Shown: positions 1-6,801, numbered from the stretch's first letter. The stretch is 21,978 nucleotides of DNA from Rhodobacteraceae bacterium UBA1943 (GCA_002336845.1 DDEX01000069.1:1-21978); one strand, 5' to 3'. Notes: a model not told the origin generated them from the letters alone. Made by a program: numbers and translations.

Positions 1-386
1 TCGCGCTGCTGCGCGCCGTCAAGGCTCTGGAAGGCGTCGTCGGCGGCAATGCCGACCAGAAGACGGGCGTTGACATCGTGCGTCGCGCGCTGACCTCGCC
101 GGCCCGCCAGATCGTCGACAACGCGGGCGGCGACGGCGCCGTCGTGGTCGGCAAGCTGGTCGAGTCCAAGGACTATGCCTACGGCTTCGACGCCCAGTCG
201 GGCGACTATGCCGACATGGTCAAGAAGGGCATCATCGACCCGACCAAGGTCGTGCGCACCGCCCTTCAGGACGCGGCTTCGGTCGCCGGCCTGCTCGTCA
301 CCACCGAGGCCATGATCGCCGAGCTTCCGAAGAAGGAAAGCGCGCCGGCCATGCCGGGCGGCGGCATGGGCGGCATGGACTTCTGA
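1..386 (+). CDS. groEL: Chaperonin GroEL, C-terminal fragment (5' end outside window)
   Basis: This is the last 127 residues of the 60-kDa chaperonin, the ring-forming ATPase that folds cytosolic proteins with GroES. The frame is open from base 3 and stops with TGA at 384-386. The visible part is the end of the equatorial domain. It contains the family stretches around 'IVDNAGGDGAVVVGKL' and 'GIIDPTKVVRTALQDAASVAGL', then the flexible Gly/Met tail ending 'GGGMGGMDF', which is typical of GroEL. The N-terminus, ATP site and apical domain lie before the window. groES normally sits just upstream in this group, but that cannot be seen here. A strong intrinsic terminator follows after about 20 bases. 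Identification is essentially certain. Confidence 0.98.
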   Translation, partial: ALLRAVKALEGVVGGNADQKTGVDIVRRALTSPARQIVDNAGGDGAVVVGKLVESKDYAYGFDAQSGDYADMVKKGIIDPTKVVRTALQDAASVAGLLVTTEAMIAELPKKESAPAMPGGGMGGMDF

Positions 387-408
387 TCCATCCCGTCAGG
401 GAATGCGG

Positions 409-436
409 AAAGGGCGCCCTTCGGGGCGCCCTTTTT
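409..436 (+). terminator. Intrinsic terminator of groEL
   Basis: A perfect stem pairs AGGGCGCCC (411-419) with GGGCGCCCT (424-432) around a TTCG tetraloop, and flanking A and T bases extend the pairing. A run of T follows (432-436). It lies 24 bases after the groEL stop, so it should end the groESL transcript and isolate the next gene. Confidence 0.92.
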
Positions 437-515
437 GCTTTTGGACAGGGTTAAAAGATCAGCTTGCAAACCATGTATCCGGCTTGCAGGTTCACGGGAT
501 AGAACGGGAGGGCGG

Positions 516-1319
516 ATGGCAAGGCCAAGCAACAAGGTATCCACCCTGTGGATGGATGGGCCATTGCGGCGGATTGACGAGATTTGCCTGAAGTCGATGG
601 TGGCGAGCGGGCTGGATTTGACGCTTTACACCTTTGGCGACGTGCCCAATGCGCCAAGGGGGGTAGTGCTGGCCGATGCCGCCGAAATCCTTAGCAGCAA
701 GCTGATTGACCGGCTGCAACTGGTCAAACGGCCTGAACGCAATCCTAGGCAGCCAATCGCCAATTTCAGCGACTTCTTCCGTGTCATGCTGATGAAACAG
801 AAAAAAGGCCTGTGGCTGGATTCGGACGTCTTTGTTTTCAAGCCCTTCACCTATGACGCCGATGAAGTGTTCTTTGCCAAGGAGGATCGCGTGCGCATCG
901 GCAGCCCGGTCTATTACCTGCCCCCTGATCATCCGGTGATCGGCGAGTATGATCAGTTGATGGCGCAGGAGACCTTGCTGCCGAACTGGCTGGGGTTCAG
1001 GCGCGGCACGTTGAAGCCGACCTGGTGGAAGCTGCGCGGCATCCCCTATTCCCCGCCCGATCTGGGAATCACCATCTATGGCAACGATGCCTTTACCCGG
1101 TTGGCCAGACGATATGGTGATTATGGCAAGGCCAAACCCAAGCATTTTTTCTATCACTGGTCAGCGGCGCAGAGCGAATGGTTGTTTCAGCCCAAGGACT
1201 TCCGCTTTTTCCTGACCGACCCTCGGCATCTGGGCATCCATGTCCACCGCAAGGAGGGCGAGCATCGCCCGACCGAAAAGGGGAGCTGGTGGGAATGGGC
1301 GCAGGAGCTTTACGCCTGA
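516..1319 (+). CDS. DXD-motif glycosyltransferase (sugar-binding Gly_transf_sug-like)
   Basis: This encodes a 267-aa protein resembling the DXD sugar-transferase group (Gly_transf_sug and alpha-1,4-glycosyltransferase-like proteins), which move a sugar from a nucleotide donor onto a surface glycan or lipid. Residues 9-40 resemble the N-terminal nucleotide-binding fold ('STLWMDGPLRRIDEI', then 'LTLYTFGD'). 'NFSDFFRVMLMKQKKGLWLD' leads into the metal-binding Asp-Ser-Asp at residues 102-104. There is no signal peptide or membrane segment, so it is probably cytosolic. ATG 516 is chosen because GGGAGG lies just upstream; the frame is open further upstream but only from a TTG inside the groEL terminator. 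GC is visibly lower than in the neighbours: hand counts give about 45% for 781-840 and 57% for 841-900. It converges on the exporter gene with 4 bases between stops. The substrate is unknown. Confidence 0.8.
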   Translation: MARPSNKVSTLWMDGPLRRIDEICLKSMVASGLDLTLYTFGDVPNAPRGVVLADAAEILSSKLIDRLQLVKRPERNPRQPIANFSDFFRVMLMKQKKGLWLDSDVFVFKPFTYDADEVFFAKEDRVRIGSPVYYLPPDHPVIGEYDQLMAQETLLPNWLGFRRGTLKPTWWKLRGIPYSPPDLGITIYGNDAFTRLARRYGDYGKAKPKHFFYHWSAAQSEWLFQPKDFRFFLTDPRHLGIHVHRKEGEHRPTEKGSWWEWAQELYA

Positions 1320-1323
1320 TCTA

Positions 1324-2208
1324 TCAGATTTCCGTACGCAGCAGCACGGCAACCCCCGCAACAATCAGCGCCATGCCTGCCATTTGCCTGCGGCTTGTCG
1401 GTTGGTGAAAGACCCATGCCGAAACCATCTGCGCAAAGACCAGATCAATAAGGGCTAGCGTGCGAACATTGGCGGCTGAGGTCAGCGAAAAGCCGATGAA
1501 CCAGAACTGCGAGGCAAAGGCCCCCAGAAACCCCGCCGTGATCGAGCCGCGCCAATGACGAAAGCTGGCGATTAGGCCGCGCCGGTCGAACAGGCCCAGC
1601 AAGGCGGTTTGCAGCGCGAGGCTCAGGCACAGGATGGTGGTGGCGCGGATCAGGAATCCGCCCTGATCCAGCGCGGTTATGCCGCCGCGAAAGCCGATGG
1701 CCGACAGGCCGAACAGAAACGCCGCCGCCAAACCGGCAAGGGCAGGGCGGGCCTGTGCAAGGCGGCTGGCCGCACCGGGTTTCAGGGTCATCACCACCAC
1801 GCCCACCGTGGCCAGCGCAATGGCCAGCAGCGTCGGCAGGGTCAGCGGGTCGCCCAGCACTGCAAAGGCAGCAATGGCCAGCAGGATCGGCTCGGTCTTC
1901 AGCCAGGCGGTGGTAACGGCAAAGCTTTGGCTTTGCATCAGGCGCAGCATCATCGCCGTGCCGCCGATCTGGGCAACCGCGCCCAAGGCGGTAAAGCCCA
2001 GGGCGCGCGTGGTCAGGGTCGGCACTGCATCAGGGCCAAGCCCCGCGACGAGCGCAAGGAAGATCAGCGCGAAGGGCAGGCCGAACAGAAACCGCACCTG
2101 CGTGGCGGCTGCCGTGCCGATGGTCTTGGTCAGGCCCGCCTGTGCCGCATTGCGCCCGGTTTGCGCAACCGCCGCAATCAGCGTTGCAGCGATCCACAGG
2201 TGCTGCAT
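1324..2208 (-). CDS. DMT/EamA-family transporter
   Basis: This is a 294-aa, very hydrophobic protein with about ten predicted membrane segments arranged as two EamA repeats, the usual size and layout of drug/metabolite transporters in the inner membrane. The first repeat begins at 'LWIAATLIAAVAQTGRNA'. The second is centred on the later stretch around 'LFGLSAIGFRGGI' and ends in 'MAGMALIVAGVAVLL'. Such carriers commonly export amino acids or other small metabolites. The ATG lies one base after the stop of the aminotransferase gene, so the two are almost certainly co-transcribed and translationally coupled. That suggests a substrate related to the aminotransferase product, but the substrate cannot be read from the sequence. 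Confidence 0.9.
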   Translation of the reverse strand: MQHLWIAATLIAAVAQTGRNAAQAGLTKTIGTAAATQVRFLFGLPFALIFLALVAGLGPDAVPTLTTRALGFTALGAVAQIGGTAMMLRLMQSQSFAVTTAWLKTEPILLAIAAFAVLGDPLTLPTLLAIALATVGVVVMTLKPGAASRLAQARPALAGLAAAFLFGLSAIGFRGGITALDQGGFLIRATTILCLSLALQTALLGLFDRRGLIASFRHWRGSITAGFLGAFASQFWFIGFSLTSAANVRTLALIDLVFAQMVSAWVFHQPTSRRQMAGMALIVAGVAVLLRTEI

Positions 2209-2209
2209 C

Positions 2210-3418
2210 TCAGGCGGCTTTGACTAGACGGCCAAGGCGCTTGATGCCCTCATCAATCATCGCCTCGTTCGCGCAAGAGAACGAGAGGCGAATGGTGTTC
2301 CCGTTCGAGCCATCGGCAAAGAAGGCCCGGCCCGGCACGAAGGCCACCTTTTCCGATTTCAGCGATTTCGCCAGCAGGTCCGCCCCGTCGATATGCTGGG
2401 GCAGGGTGATCCAGACGAACATGCCACCCTCGGGCTTGGTCCATTCGACGCCGGCAGGCATCTCGCGCGCCAACGCCGCCAGCATGTGATCCCGGCGGGC
2501 GGAATAGACGCGGCGCAGCACCTGGGCGTGCTGGGCCAAGTGCAGGCGGGCGACTTCTTCCGTTACCATCTGGTTCGCGGTCGAGGAGTGAAGGTCAGCC
2601 GCCTGTTTCATCAGGACCAGCCGCCCGATCACCTCTTTGGCGGCGCAGACCCAACCGACGCGCAGGCCGGGGGCCAGCGACTTCGAGAACGAGCCGCAAT
2701 AGATCGTCCGGCAGTCCTCGATGCTGCCCTTGCGGGCGATTTCCAGCGCAAGAATAGGGGGAATCGGCTCGCCGTCAAAGCGCAGGGTCTGGTAGGCGGC
2801 ATCCTCGACCACGGCGATGTCCATCGCATCGGCCAGATCGATCACGGCCTCGCGCGCCGCGCGGTCCAGCGTCTGCCCGGTGGGGTTGGCGAAATCGACC
2901 GACAGATAGGCATATTTCACCCGCCCGCCCTTGGCCTCGGCCCGCGCGGCAAACTCGGCGGGCGCGAGGTTCGAGCGCGGGTCCAGCCGGTCATAATTCG
3001 GCTCATAGGCGTTGAAGGCGCCCAGTGCGCCCAGATAGGTGGGCCAGCCGACCAGAACCGTGTCGTTCGGGCTGATCATCAGCTTGCCCAGATAGTCCAG
3101 CGCCTGCTGGCTGCCAGAGGTGATCAGGATGTTGCCCGCGTCACAAGGAATCCCCAGTTTGACCATTTCGGCCGCGATCCAGTCGCGCAGCGGCCTATAG
3201 CCCTCGGAAATCGAGTATTGCAGCGCCGATGCCGCCGCCTCGCCCGACAGCGCGTTTGCATAAGCCGTGCGATAGGCCTCGGCCGGGAACAGCGCCGGGT
3301 CCGGGATGCCACCTGCAAAGGAAATGATGTCGGGCTGATCGAGCAGCTTCAACAGCTCGCGGATTTCCGAAGCCTTCATCCGCGACGAGCGGCTGGCCAG
3401 AACATGCGCCCAATTCAT
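2210..3418 (-). CDS. PLP-dependent aminotransferase, class I/II (2-aminoadipate transaminase/MocR-aminotransferase type)
   Basis: This 402-aa fold-type I aminotransferase resembles LysN/2-aminoadipate and aromatic aminotransferases. It would transfer an amino group between an amino acid and a 2-oxo acid in the cytosol. The PLP-binding lysine is Lys246 in 'GSFSKSLAPGLRVGW'. Asn178 in 'FANPTG' and Asp206 in 'VVEDAAY' are the expected cofactor contacts, and Arg about 385 in 'NTIRLSFS' would bind the substrate carboxylate. It lacks the GntR DNA-binding domain of true MocR regulators. A GTG at 3421 directly precedes ATG 3418. The SD (GGGAGG on the minus strand, 3425-3430) is better spaced from the ATG. 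The gene leads a two-gene unit with the DMT exporter. The amino-acid substrate is not determined. Confidence 0.92.
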   Translation of the reverse strand: MNWAHVLASRSSRMKASEIRELLKLLDQPDIISFAGGIPDPALFPAEAYRTAYANALSGEAAASALQYSISEGYRPLRDWIAAEMVKLGIPCDAGNILITSGSQQALDYLGKLMISPNDTVLVGWPTYLGALGAFNAYEPNYDRLDPRSNLAPAEFAARAEAKGGRVKYAYLSVDFANPTGQTLDRAAREAVIDLADAMDIAVVEDAAYQTLRFDGEPIPPILALEIARKGSIEDCRTIYCGSFSKSLAPGLRVGWVCAAKEVIGRLVLMKQAADLHSSTANQMVTEEVARLHLAQHAQVLRRVYSARRDHMLAALAREMPAGVEWTKPEGGMFVWITLPQHIDGADLLAKSLKSEKVAFVPGRAFFADGSNGNTIRLSFSCANEAMIDEGIKRLGRLVKAA

Positions 3419-3444
3419 CACATTCCTCCCGTTTTCACGGGGCG

Positions 3445-3473
3445 ACCATCTGACCGCCGCGCCGGTAAGTCAA
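3445..3473 (-). promoter_or_regulatory. Candidate sigma70-type promoter for the aminotransferase-exporter unit
   Basis: On the minus strand a TTGACT -35 element (plus-strand AGTCAA, 3468-3473) is followed after 17 bases by GATGGT (plus-strand ACCATC, 3445-3450). The -35 matches 5 of 6 consensus bases and the -10 only 3 of 6. Position is good: transcription would start near 3438, about 20 bases before the ATG and just ahead of the Shine-Dalgarno sequence. Confidence 0.4.
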
Positions 3474-3505
3474 TATCTGTGACCTAAGATGTGATCGGCC
3501 ACCGC

Positions 3506-3529
3506 CAGACCTTGTGGCAGACCTTGTGG
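3506..3529. repeat. 12-bp tandem direct repeat
   Basis: CAGACCTTGTGG occurs twice in immediate succession (3506-3517 and 3518-3529). It lies in the gap between the 55-aa ORF stop (3533) and the aminotransferase promoter candidate. It could be a simple slippage duplication or a paired protein-binding site; nothing else distinguishes these. Confidence 0.8.
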
Positions 3530-3532
3530 GCC

Positions 3533-3700
3533 TCAATAGGCGCTCCATGGGATCACGCAATCAGTGGGTTTGCCCGGCCCTTCAGCAGCCTTCAGATGGC
3601 CGCCAAGAAGATGGCAGTCACGATTGGCATGGAAGGGATAAACCGAACCCAGCAAATAGCCGCAGAGCAAGGCCAGAATGGCGGGTGCCAGCGCCTTCAC
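3533..3700 (-). CDS. Small unrecognised protein, 55 aa, coupled to upstream small membrane protein
   Basis: A GTG-initiated frame of 55 codons overlaps the stop of the preceding gene in a GTGA junction, the typical sign of translational coupling. The product starts with a positive residue and a hydrophobic stretch (residues 2-20, 'KALAPAILALLCGYLLGSV'), then a short polar part rich in Cys and His: C13, H24, C29, H30, H35 and C48. The N-terminus could be a signal peptide or a single membrane anchor. I recognise no family. The case for coding rests on the overlap, the sensible hydrophobic/polar layout, and a stop codon well before the next promoter. No separate Shine-Dalgarno is visible beyond the coding end of the upstream gene. 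It may work with the upstream 108-aa protein. A chance ORF cannot be excluded. Confidence 0.5.
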   Translation of the reverse strand: MKALAPAILALLCGYLLGSVYPFHANRDCHLLGGHLKAAEGPGKPTDCVIPWSAY

Positions 3701-4023
3701 TCAGCCGCAACCCATGCACCATCCGCGCCCTTCTTCAGCACCGAAACAAAGGTGGTCGCCGGGGCGCCCGCAACCGTGACTTCGACGATGCAGGCAAAGC
3801 TGCCGCCCTGATTGCTGCACAGGCCCTTGGGGGTGATCTGCGCATTTTTGGCCAGTTCTGCCGCTGCTGTATCGGGCGAGGTTGCGATCATCACCGCGCG
3901 CGTGACCTCGACGATGGCACTTTTCTTAGGGCCGCCCAGAAAGACGCTTGGGCCAAGGGTAAAGTAGATAAGGGCTGCCCCACCGATGATTGCAAACGCG
4001 ACAACATTCAAAATTTTACGCAT
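3697..4023 (-). CDS. Small membrane-anchored or exported hypothetical protein
   Basis: This 108-aa protein has no function I can name. It begins Met-Arg-Lys followed by a hydrophobic segment (residues 4-30) that would act as an N-terminal anchor or signal peptide. The rest (31-108) is a small soluble domain facing the periplasm, with two cysteines (69 and 78) that could form a disulphide. It ends in beta-like stretches ('ACIVEVTVAG', 'TTFVSVLKK'). The frame extends 12 codons upstream, but ATG 4023 is preferred because GGAG lies 5-6 bases before it and the signal-like sequence starts there. It follows hemE by 57 bases on the same strand and overlaps the next small ORF by 4 bases, so it may be expressed with hemE. 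A heme-related role is only a guess from position. Confidence 0.75.
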   Translation of the reverse strand: MRKILNVVAFAIIGGAALIYFTLGPSVFLGGPKKSAIVEVTRAVMIATSPDTAAAELAKNAQITPKGLCSNQGGSFACIVEVTVAGAPATTFVSVLKKGADGAWVAAE

Positions 4024-4080
4024 AACCACTCCACTGATAAAACGCCTTGTCCCAAGCATAAACAGCTTTACGCGGTGGTA

Positions 4081-5124
4081 TCAATCGCTTCGGCGATGAG
4101 CTGCCCGCACGGTATCGATCATCAACTGCACATTGGCCGGGTCGGCGTCCGGCGTGATGCCATGGCCAAGGTTGAAGATATGCGGCCCGCCGCGGAACGC
4201 ATCGACCACTCGGCGCGTCGCGTCCACCAACTCCTGTCCGCCCGTCACCATATGGCCGGGCGCAAGATTGCCCTGCACGCAGCCACCGGGCTGCACATTC
4301 TCTGCCGCCCATTCCGGGCTGACCGAATTGTCCACCGCCACGCAATCGGCCCCGGTCGCCTTGGCGAAACCGATATATCCTGCGCCCGCCTCGCGCGGGA
4401 AGGCGATGACCGGAATACCTGGATGCCGCGCCTTCAGCGCGGTAATGATCCGGCGTGTCGGCTCCACCGCGAAATCGGTGAAATCATCGCCCTTCAGGCT
4501 GCCCGCCCAACTGTCGAACAGCTTGACCACCTCGGCCCCCGCCTCGATCTGGGCTGACAGATACTCTACCGTCGCGTCGGTAATCCGGTCGATCAGCGCG
4601 GCAAAGGTGGTGCGGTCAGCGGCCTTCAAGGCATGGGCCGCGCCCTGATCTTTCGAGCCGCGACCCGCGATCATATAGGTCGCCACCGTCCAGGGCGCCC
4701 CGGCAAAGCCGATCAGTGTGGTCTCGCCCGGCAATTCGCGGCGCAGGATGCGTACGGTCTCATAAATCGGGGCCAGCGTATCGTGAATCGCCGCGACCGG
4801 CTTCAATGCCGCAACTTGGTCGGGGGTCGTCGTGGTTTCCATCCGCGGCCCCTCGCCGGTTTCAAACCACAGCTTCGGCCCCAATGCCTGCGGCAACAGC
4901 AGGATGTCGGCAAACAGGATCGCGGCATCGAATCCATATCGACGGATCGGTTGCAACGTCACCTCGGCGGCCAGTTCCGGGTTGTAGCACAGCGACAGGA
5001 AATCCCCCGCCTGCGCCCGCGTCGCCCGGTATTCCGGCAGATATCGGCCCGCCTGCCGCATCATCCAGATCGGCGGGGTGGGCAGGGTTTCACCGGCAAG
5101 GGCGCGCAGGATCAGCTTGGTCAT
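4081..5124 (-). CDS. hemE: Uroporphyrinogen decarboxylase
   Basis: HemE removes the four acetate carboxyls of uroporphyrinogen III to give coproporphyrinogen III in the heme and bacteriochlorophyll pathway, in the cytosol. The 347-aa product has the usual family length (E. coli about 354). It carries the signature RQAGRYLPEYR starting at residue 23 and the catalytic aspartate in 'FADIL' (Asp73). Late in the protein are the conserved 'FPREAGAGYIGFAKATGADCVAVDN' region and 'HIFNLGHGITPDADPANV'. The frame is open 16 codons further upstream. ATG 5124 is chosen because GGAGG sits 5 bases before it and the family N-terminus starts there. It is divergent from hemC across 94 bases, a common arrangement in this group, and is followed by two small genes on the same strand. 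Confidence 0.97.
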   Translation of the reverse strand: MTKLILRALAGETLPTPPIWMMRQAGRYLPEYRATRAQAGDFLSLCYNPELAAEVTLQPIRRYGFDAAILFADILLLPQALGPKLWFETGEGPRMETTTTPDQVAALKPVAAIHDTLAPIYETVRILRRELPGETTLIGFAGAPWTVATYMIAGRGSKDQGAAHALKAADRTTFAALIDRITDATVEYLSAQIEAGAEVVKLFDSWAGSLKGDDFTDFAVEPTRRIITALKARHPGIPVIAFPREAGAGYIGFAKATGADCVAVDNSVSPEWAAENVQPGGCVQGNLAPGHMVTGGQELVDATRRVVDAFRGGPHIFNLGHGITPDADPANVQLMIDTVRAAHRRSD

Positions 5125-5183
5125 CAGGGCCTCCATTGCTGCCTGCCTTGCCCGCCTGCGGCGGCATGTCAAGCGGCAGGCGG

Positions 5184-5212
5184 TTGATCGGCGCTTTGGT
5201 CGCGGCTAGGAC
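5184..5212 (+). promoter_or_regulatory. Weak candidate promoter for hemC
   Basis: TTGATC (5184-5189) and TAGGAC (5207-5212) are separated by 17 bases in the hemE-hemC spacer. The -10 is poor. If used, transcription would start at or beside the hemC ATG (5219), making a leaderless message; the absence of a good Shine-Dalgarno sequence fits this but does not prove it. Confidence 0.25.
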
Positions 5213-5218
5213 TGGCGC

Positions 5219-6172
5219 ATGACCCATGATCTGCCCACCCCCGATCTGCCCACCCCGGACCGCCCGCTGAACATCGGCACCCGAGGGTCCCCCCTTGCGC
5301 TGGCGCAGGCGCATGAAACCCGCGACCGGCTGATGGCGGCCTTCGGTCTGCCGCAAGAGGCATTTCAGATCGTGGTGATCAAGGTCACCGGCGATCAAAT
5401 TCAGGACCGCGCGCTGAAAGACATCGGCGGCAAGGGCCTGTTCACCCGCGAGATCGAGGAGGCGCTGCTGGCCGGTTCCATCGACACCGCCGTCCATTCG
5501 ATGAAAGACATGCCGACGCTGCAACCCGACGGTCTGCTGCTGGATTGCTATCTGCCGCGCGAAGATGTGCGCGATGCCTTCGTCTCCACCGAATTCGCCA
5601 CGCTGCACGATCTGCCGCTGGGCGCCACCATCGGCTCCTCCAGCCTGCGCCGTCGGGCGCAACTGGCCCACCGCCGCCCCGACCTGAAGCTGGTCGAATT
5701 TCGCGGCAATGTGCAGACCCGGCTGAAGAAACTGGCCGATGGCGTTGCCGCCGCCACCTTCCTTGCCATGGCGGGGCTTAACCGGCTGGGCATGGCCCAT
5801 GTCGCACGATCTGCCATCGAACCCGAACAGATGCTGCCCGCCGTGGCGCAGGGCGCTATTGGCGTAGAACGTCGCGCCGATGACGTCCGCACCAAGGCGA
5901 TGCTGGACGCCATTCACCACCATGACACCGGCCTTCGGCTGGCGGCAGAACGCGCCTTCCTGCTGCATCTCGATGGCTCTTGCGAAACGCCGATCGCCGG
6001 GCTGGCGACGTTGCAGGGCAACATCCTGTGGCTGCGCGGAGAAATCCTGCGCCCCGATGGCACGCAGGTTCTGACCGGAGAGCGCCATGGCCCCGCTGCC
6101 GATGGGGCCGCAATGGGCCGCGACCTCGCCGCCGATCTGCTGAAACAGGCAGGCCCCGGTTTCTTCGCCTGA
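5219..6172 (+). CDS. hemC: Hydroxymethylbilane synthase (porphobilinogen deaminase)
   Basis: HemC joins four porphobilinogen units into hydroxymethylbilane, the linear tetrapyrrole precursor, in the cytosol. The 317-aa product has all three domains. 'LNIGTRGSPLALAQ' opens domain 1, 'HSMKDMP' carries the catalytic Asp97, and 'GSSSLRRRAQL' (139-149) and 'FRGNVQTRL' hold the arginines that bind the growing chain. Cys255 in 'DGSCETPIAG' is the attachment point of the dipyrromethane cofactor. The first 16 residues form a short extension with a repeated 'DLPTP', encoded by a 15-base tandem duplication (5228-5257). No later Met fits, so ATG 5219 stands, although only a weak AGGA is seen upstream. 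It is divergent from hemE and ends near a palindromic repeat. Confidence 0.97.
   Translation: MTHDLPTPDLPTPDRPLNIGTRGSPLALAQAHETRDRLMAAFGLPQEAFQIVVIKVTGDQIQDRALKDIGGKGLFTREIEEALLAGSIDTAVHSMKDMPTLQPDGLLLDCYLPREDVRDAFVSTEFATLHDLPLGATIGSSSLRRRAQLAHRRPDLKLVEFRGNVQTRLKKLADGVAAATFLAMAGLNRLGMAHVARSAIEPEQMLPAVAQGAIGVERRADDVRTKAMLDAIHHHDTGLRLAAERAFLLHLDGSCETPIAGLATLQGNILWLRGEILRPDGTQVLTGERHGPAADGAAMGRDLAADLLKQAGPGFFA
5228..5257 (+). repeat. 15-bp in-frame tandem duplication at hemC 5' end
   Basis: GATCTGCCCACCCCC (5228-5242) is followed directly by GATCTGCCCACCCCG (5243-5257), 14 of 15 identical. It duplicates five codons (Asp-Leu-Pro-Thr-Pro) in the non-conserved N-terminal extension and keeps the frame. 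Confidence 0.85.
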
Positions 6173-6200
6173 TCATCATCTGTTCATAAATATCCTCTGG

Positions 6201-6226
6201 GGGTCCGGGGGGCGAAGCGCCCCCGG
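6201..6226. repeat. Rhodobacter-type intergenic palindrome, likely bidirectional terminator
   Basis: CCGGGGG (6205-6211) pairs with CCCCCGG (6220-6226) around GCGAAGCG. It is preceded by an AT-rich 'cataaatatcctc' and a G run. This 'AATATCC...GGGTCCGGGGGGCGAAG...CCCCCGG' arrangement resembles an intergenic element I recall from many Rhodobacterales genomes, usually between convergent genes, as here (hemC and the Lrp gene). Confidence 0.6.
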
Positions 6227-6254
6227 TCTTCGCCCCCCGCACTTCAGTCCCCTT

Positions 6255-6719
6255 TCAGACCGACAGCGCCGTGGTCTGCACCACCGTCCGCAGCGCGAAA
6301 CTGGAATGCATCTGCCGCACGCCGGGCAGGCGGCTCAGGTATTGGCGGTGGATGCGGGCGAAATCCTCGGTATCCTCGGCCATGATCTTCAACAGATAGT
6401 CGGCCTGTCCCGCCATCAGGTGGCACTCCAGAATGTCGGGCACCTTGGCCACTTCGCGTTCAAAGGCATCCAGCACGTCGTCGGCCTGCCCTTGCAGGGT
6501 GATCTCCACATAGACCGTGGTCGGCTTGCCGATCTTGCGGGTATCCAGCAGTGCGACATAGCGGGCGATATAGCCATCCTCCTCCAGCCGCTGCACCCGG
6601 CGGTGACAGGCCGAAGGCGACAGGTTCACCCGCTCGGACAGCTCGGCATTGGTGATGCGCCCTTCGCGCTGCAACACGGTCAGCAGGCGGCGGTCGGTGG
6701 CGTCAAGGCTGGCGTCCAT
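6255..6719 (-). CDS. Lrp/AsnC-family transcriptional regulator (probable regulator of ald)
   Basis: This is a 154-aa DNA-binding regulator of usual Lrp/AsnC size. Residues 1-60 form the winged helix-turn-helix ('DATDRRLLTVLQREGRIT', 'ELSERVNLSPSACHRRVQRL'). Residues about 65-145 form the RAM/AsnC effector domain, which binds amino acids and assembles dimers or octamers ('TTVYVEITLQ', 'ECHLMAGQADYLLKI', 'LPGVRQMHSSFALRTV'). The start has a good AGGA Shine-Dalgarno. It is divergent from alanine dehydrogenase, an arrangement well known for Lrp-type activators of ald (AldR, for example, in rhizobia and actinobacteria), which respond to alanine or a related amino acid. The shared spacer has candidate operators. 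Family is certain; the exact target is inferred. Confidence 0.93.
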   Translation of the reverse strand: MDASLDATDRRLLTVLQREGRITNAELSERVNLSPSACHRRVQRLEEDGYIARYVALLDTRKIGKPTTVYVEITLQGQADDVLDAFEREVAKVPDILECHLMAGQADYLLKIMAEDTEDFARIHRQYLSRLPGVRQMHSSFALRTVVQTTALSV

Positions 6720-6720
6720 G

Positions 6721-6801
6721 AAATTTCCTGCGGCGTTTGTAGATGTTTCGCGAAAAATCTACCACGATAGCCCCGGCATACCACAGGAAATTCAAAATTC
6801 C
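6721..6801. promoter_or_regulatory. Candidate Lrp-type operator sites in the lrp-ald spacer
   Basis: The spacer holds several symmetric sequences: a perfect TTTCGCGAAA palindrome (6746-6755), an imperfect inverted repeat ggaaattcaaaattcc (6786-6801), and CAGGAAATT (6784-6792), which repeats in inverted orientation as AATTTCCTG (6722-6730) over the Shine-Dalgarno region of the regulator. AT-rich symmetric half-sites repeated along a promoter are typical of Lrp-family wrapping sites. Which one binds cannot be told from sequence alone. Confidence 0.45.

Noticed and set aside
2210..3418. Aminotransferase as a MocR/PdxR-type regulator
   Set aside because: The GntR winged-helix domain is absent; the protein has only the aminotransferase fold.
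2393..3487. Long open frame on the plus strand (364 codons) over the aminotransferase gene
   Set aside because: It is antisense to a clearly conserved PLP enzyme and the product is a low-complexity Gln/Arg/Gly-rich sequence with no domain. High-GC genes often leave such frames open.
3514..4557. Long plus-strand frame (347 codons) over the small genes and the end of hemE
   Set aside because: It has no start-site support, no recognisable domain, and a His/Arg-rich product typical of antisense translation of GC-rich DNA.
5090..6088. Minus-strand frame (332 codons) covering hemC
   Set aside because: Antisense to a conserved enzyme with all catalytic residues; the product looks like a Gly/Gln-rich shadow.
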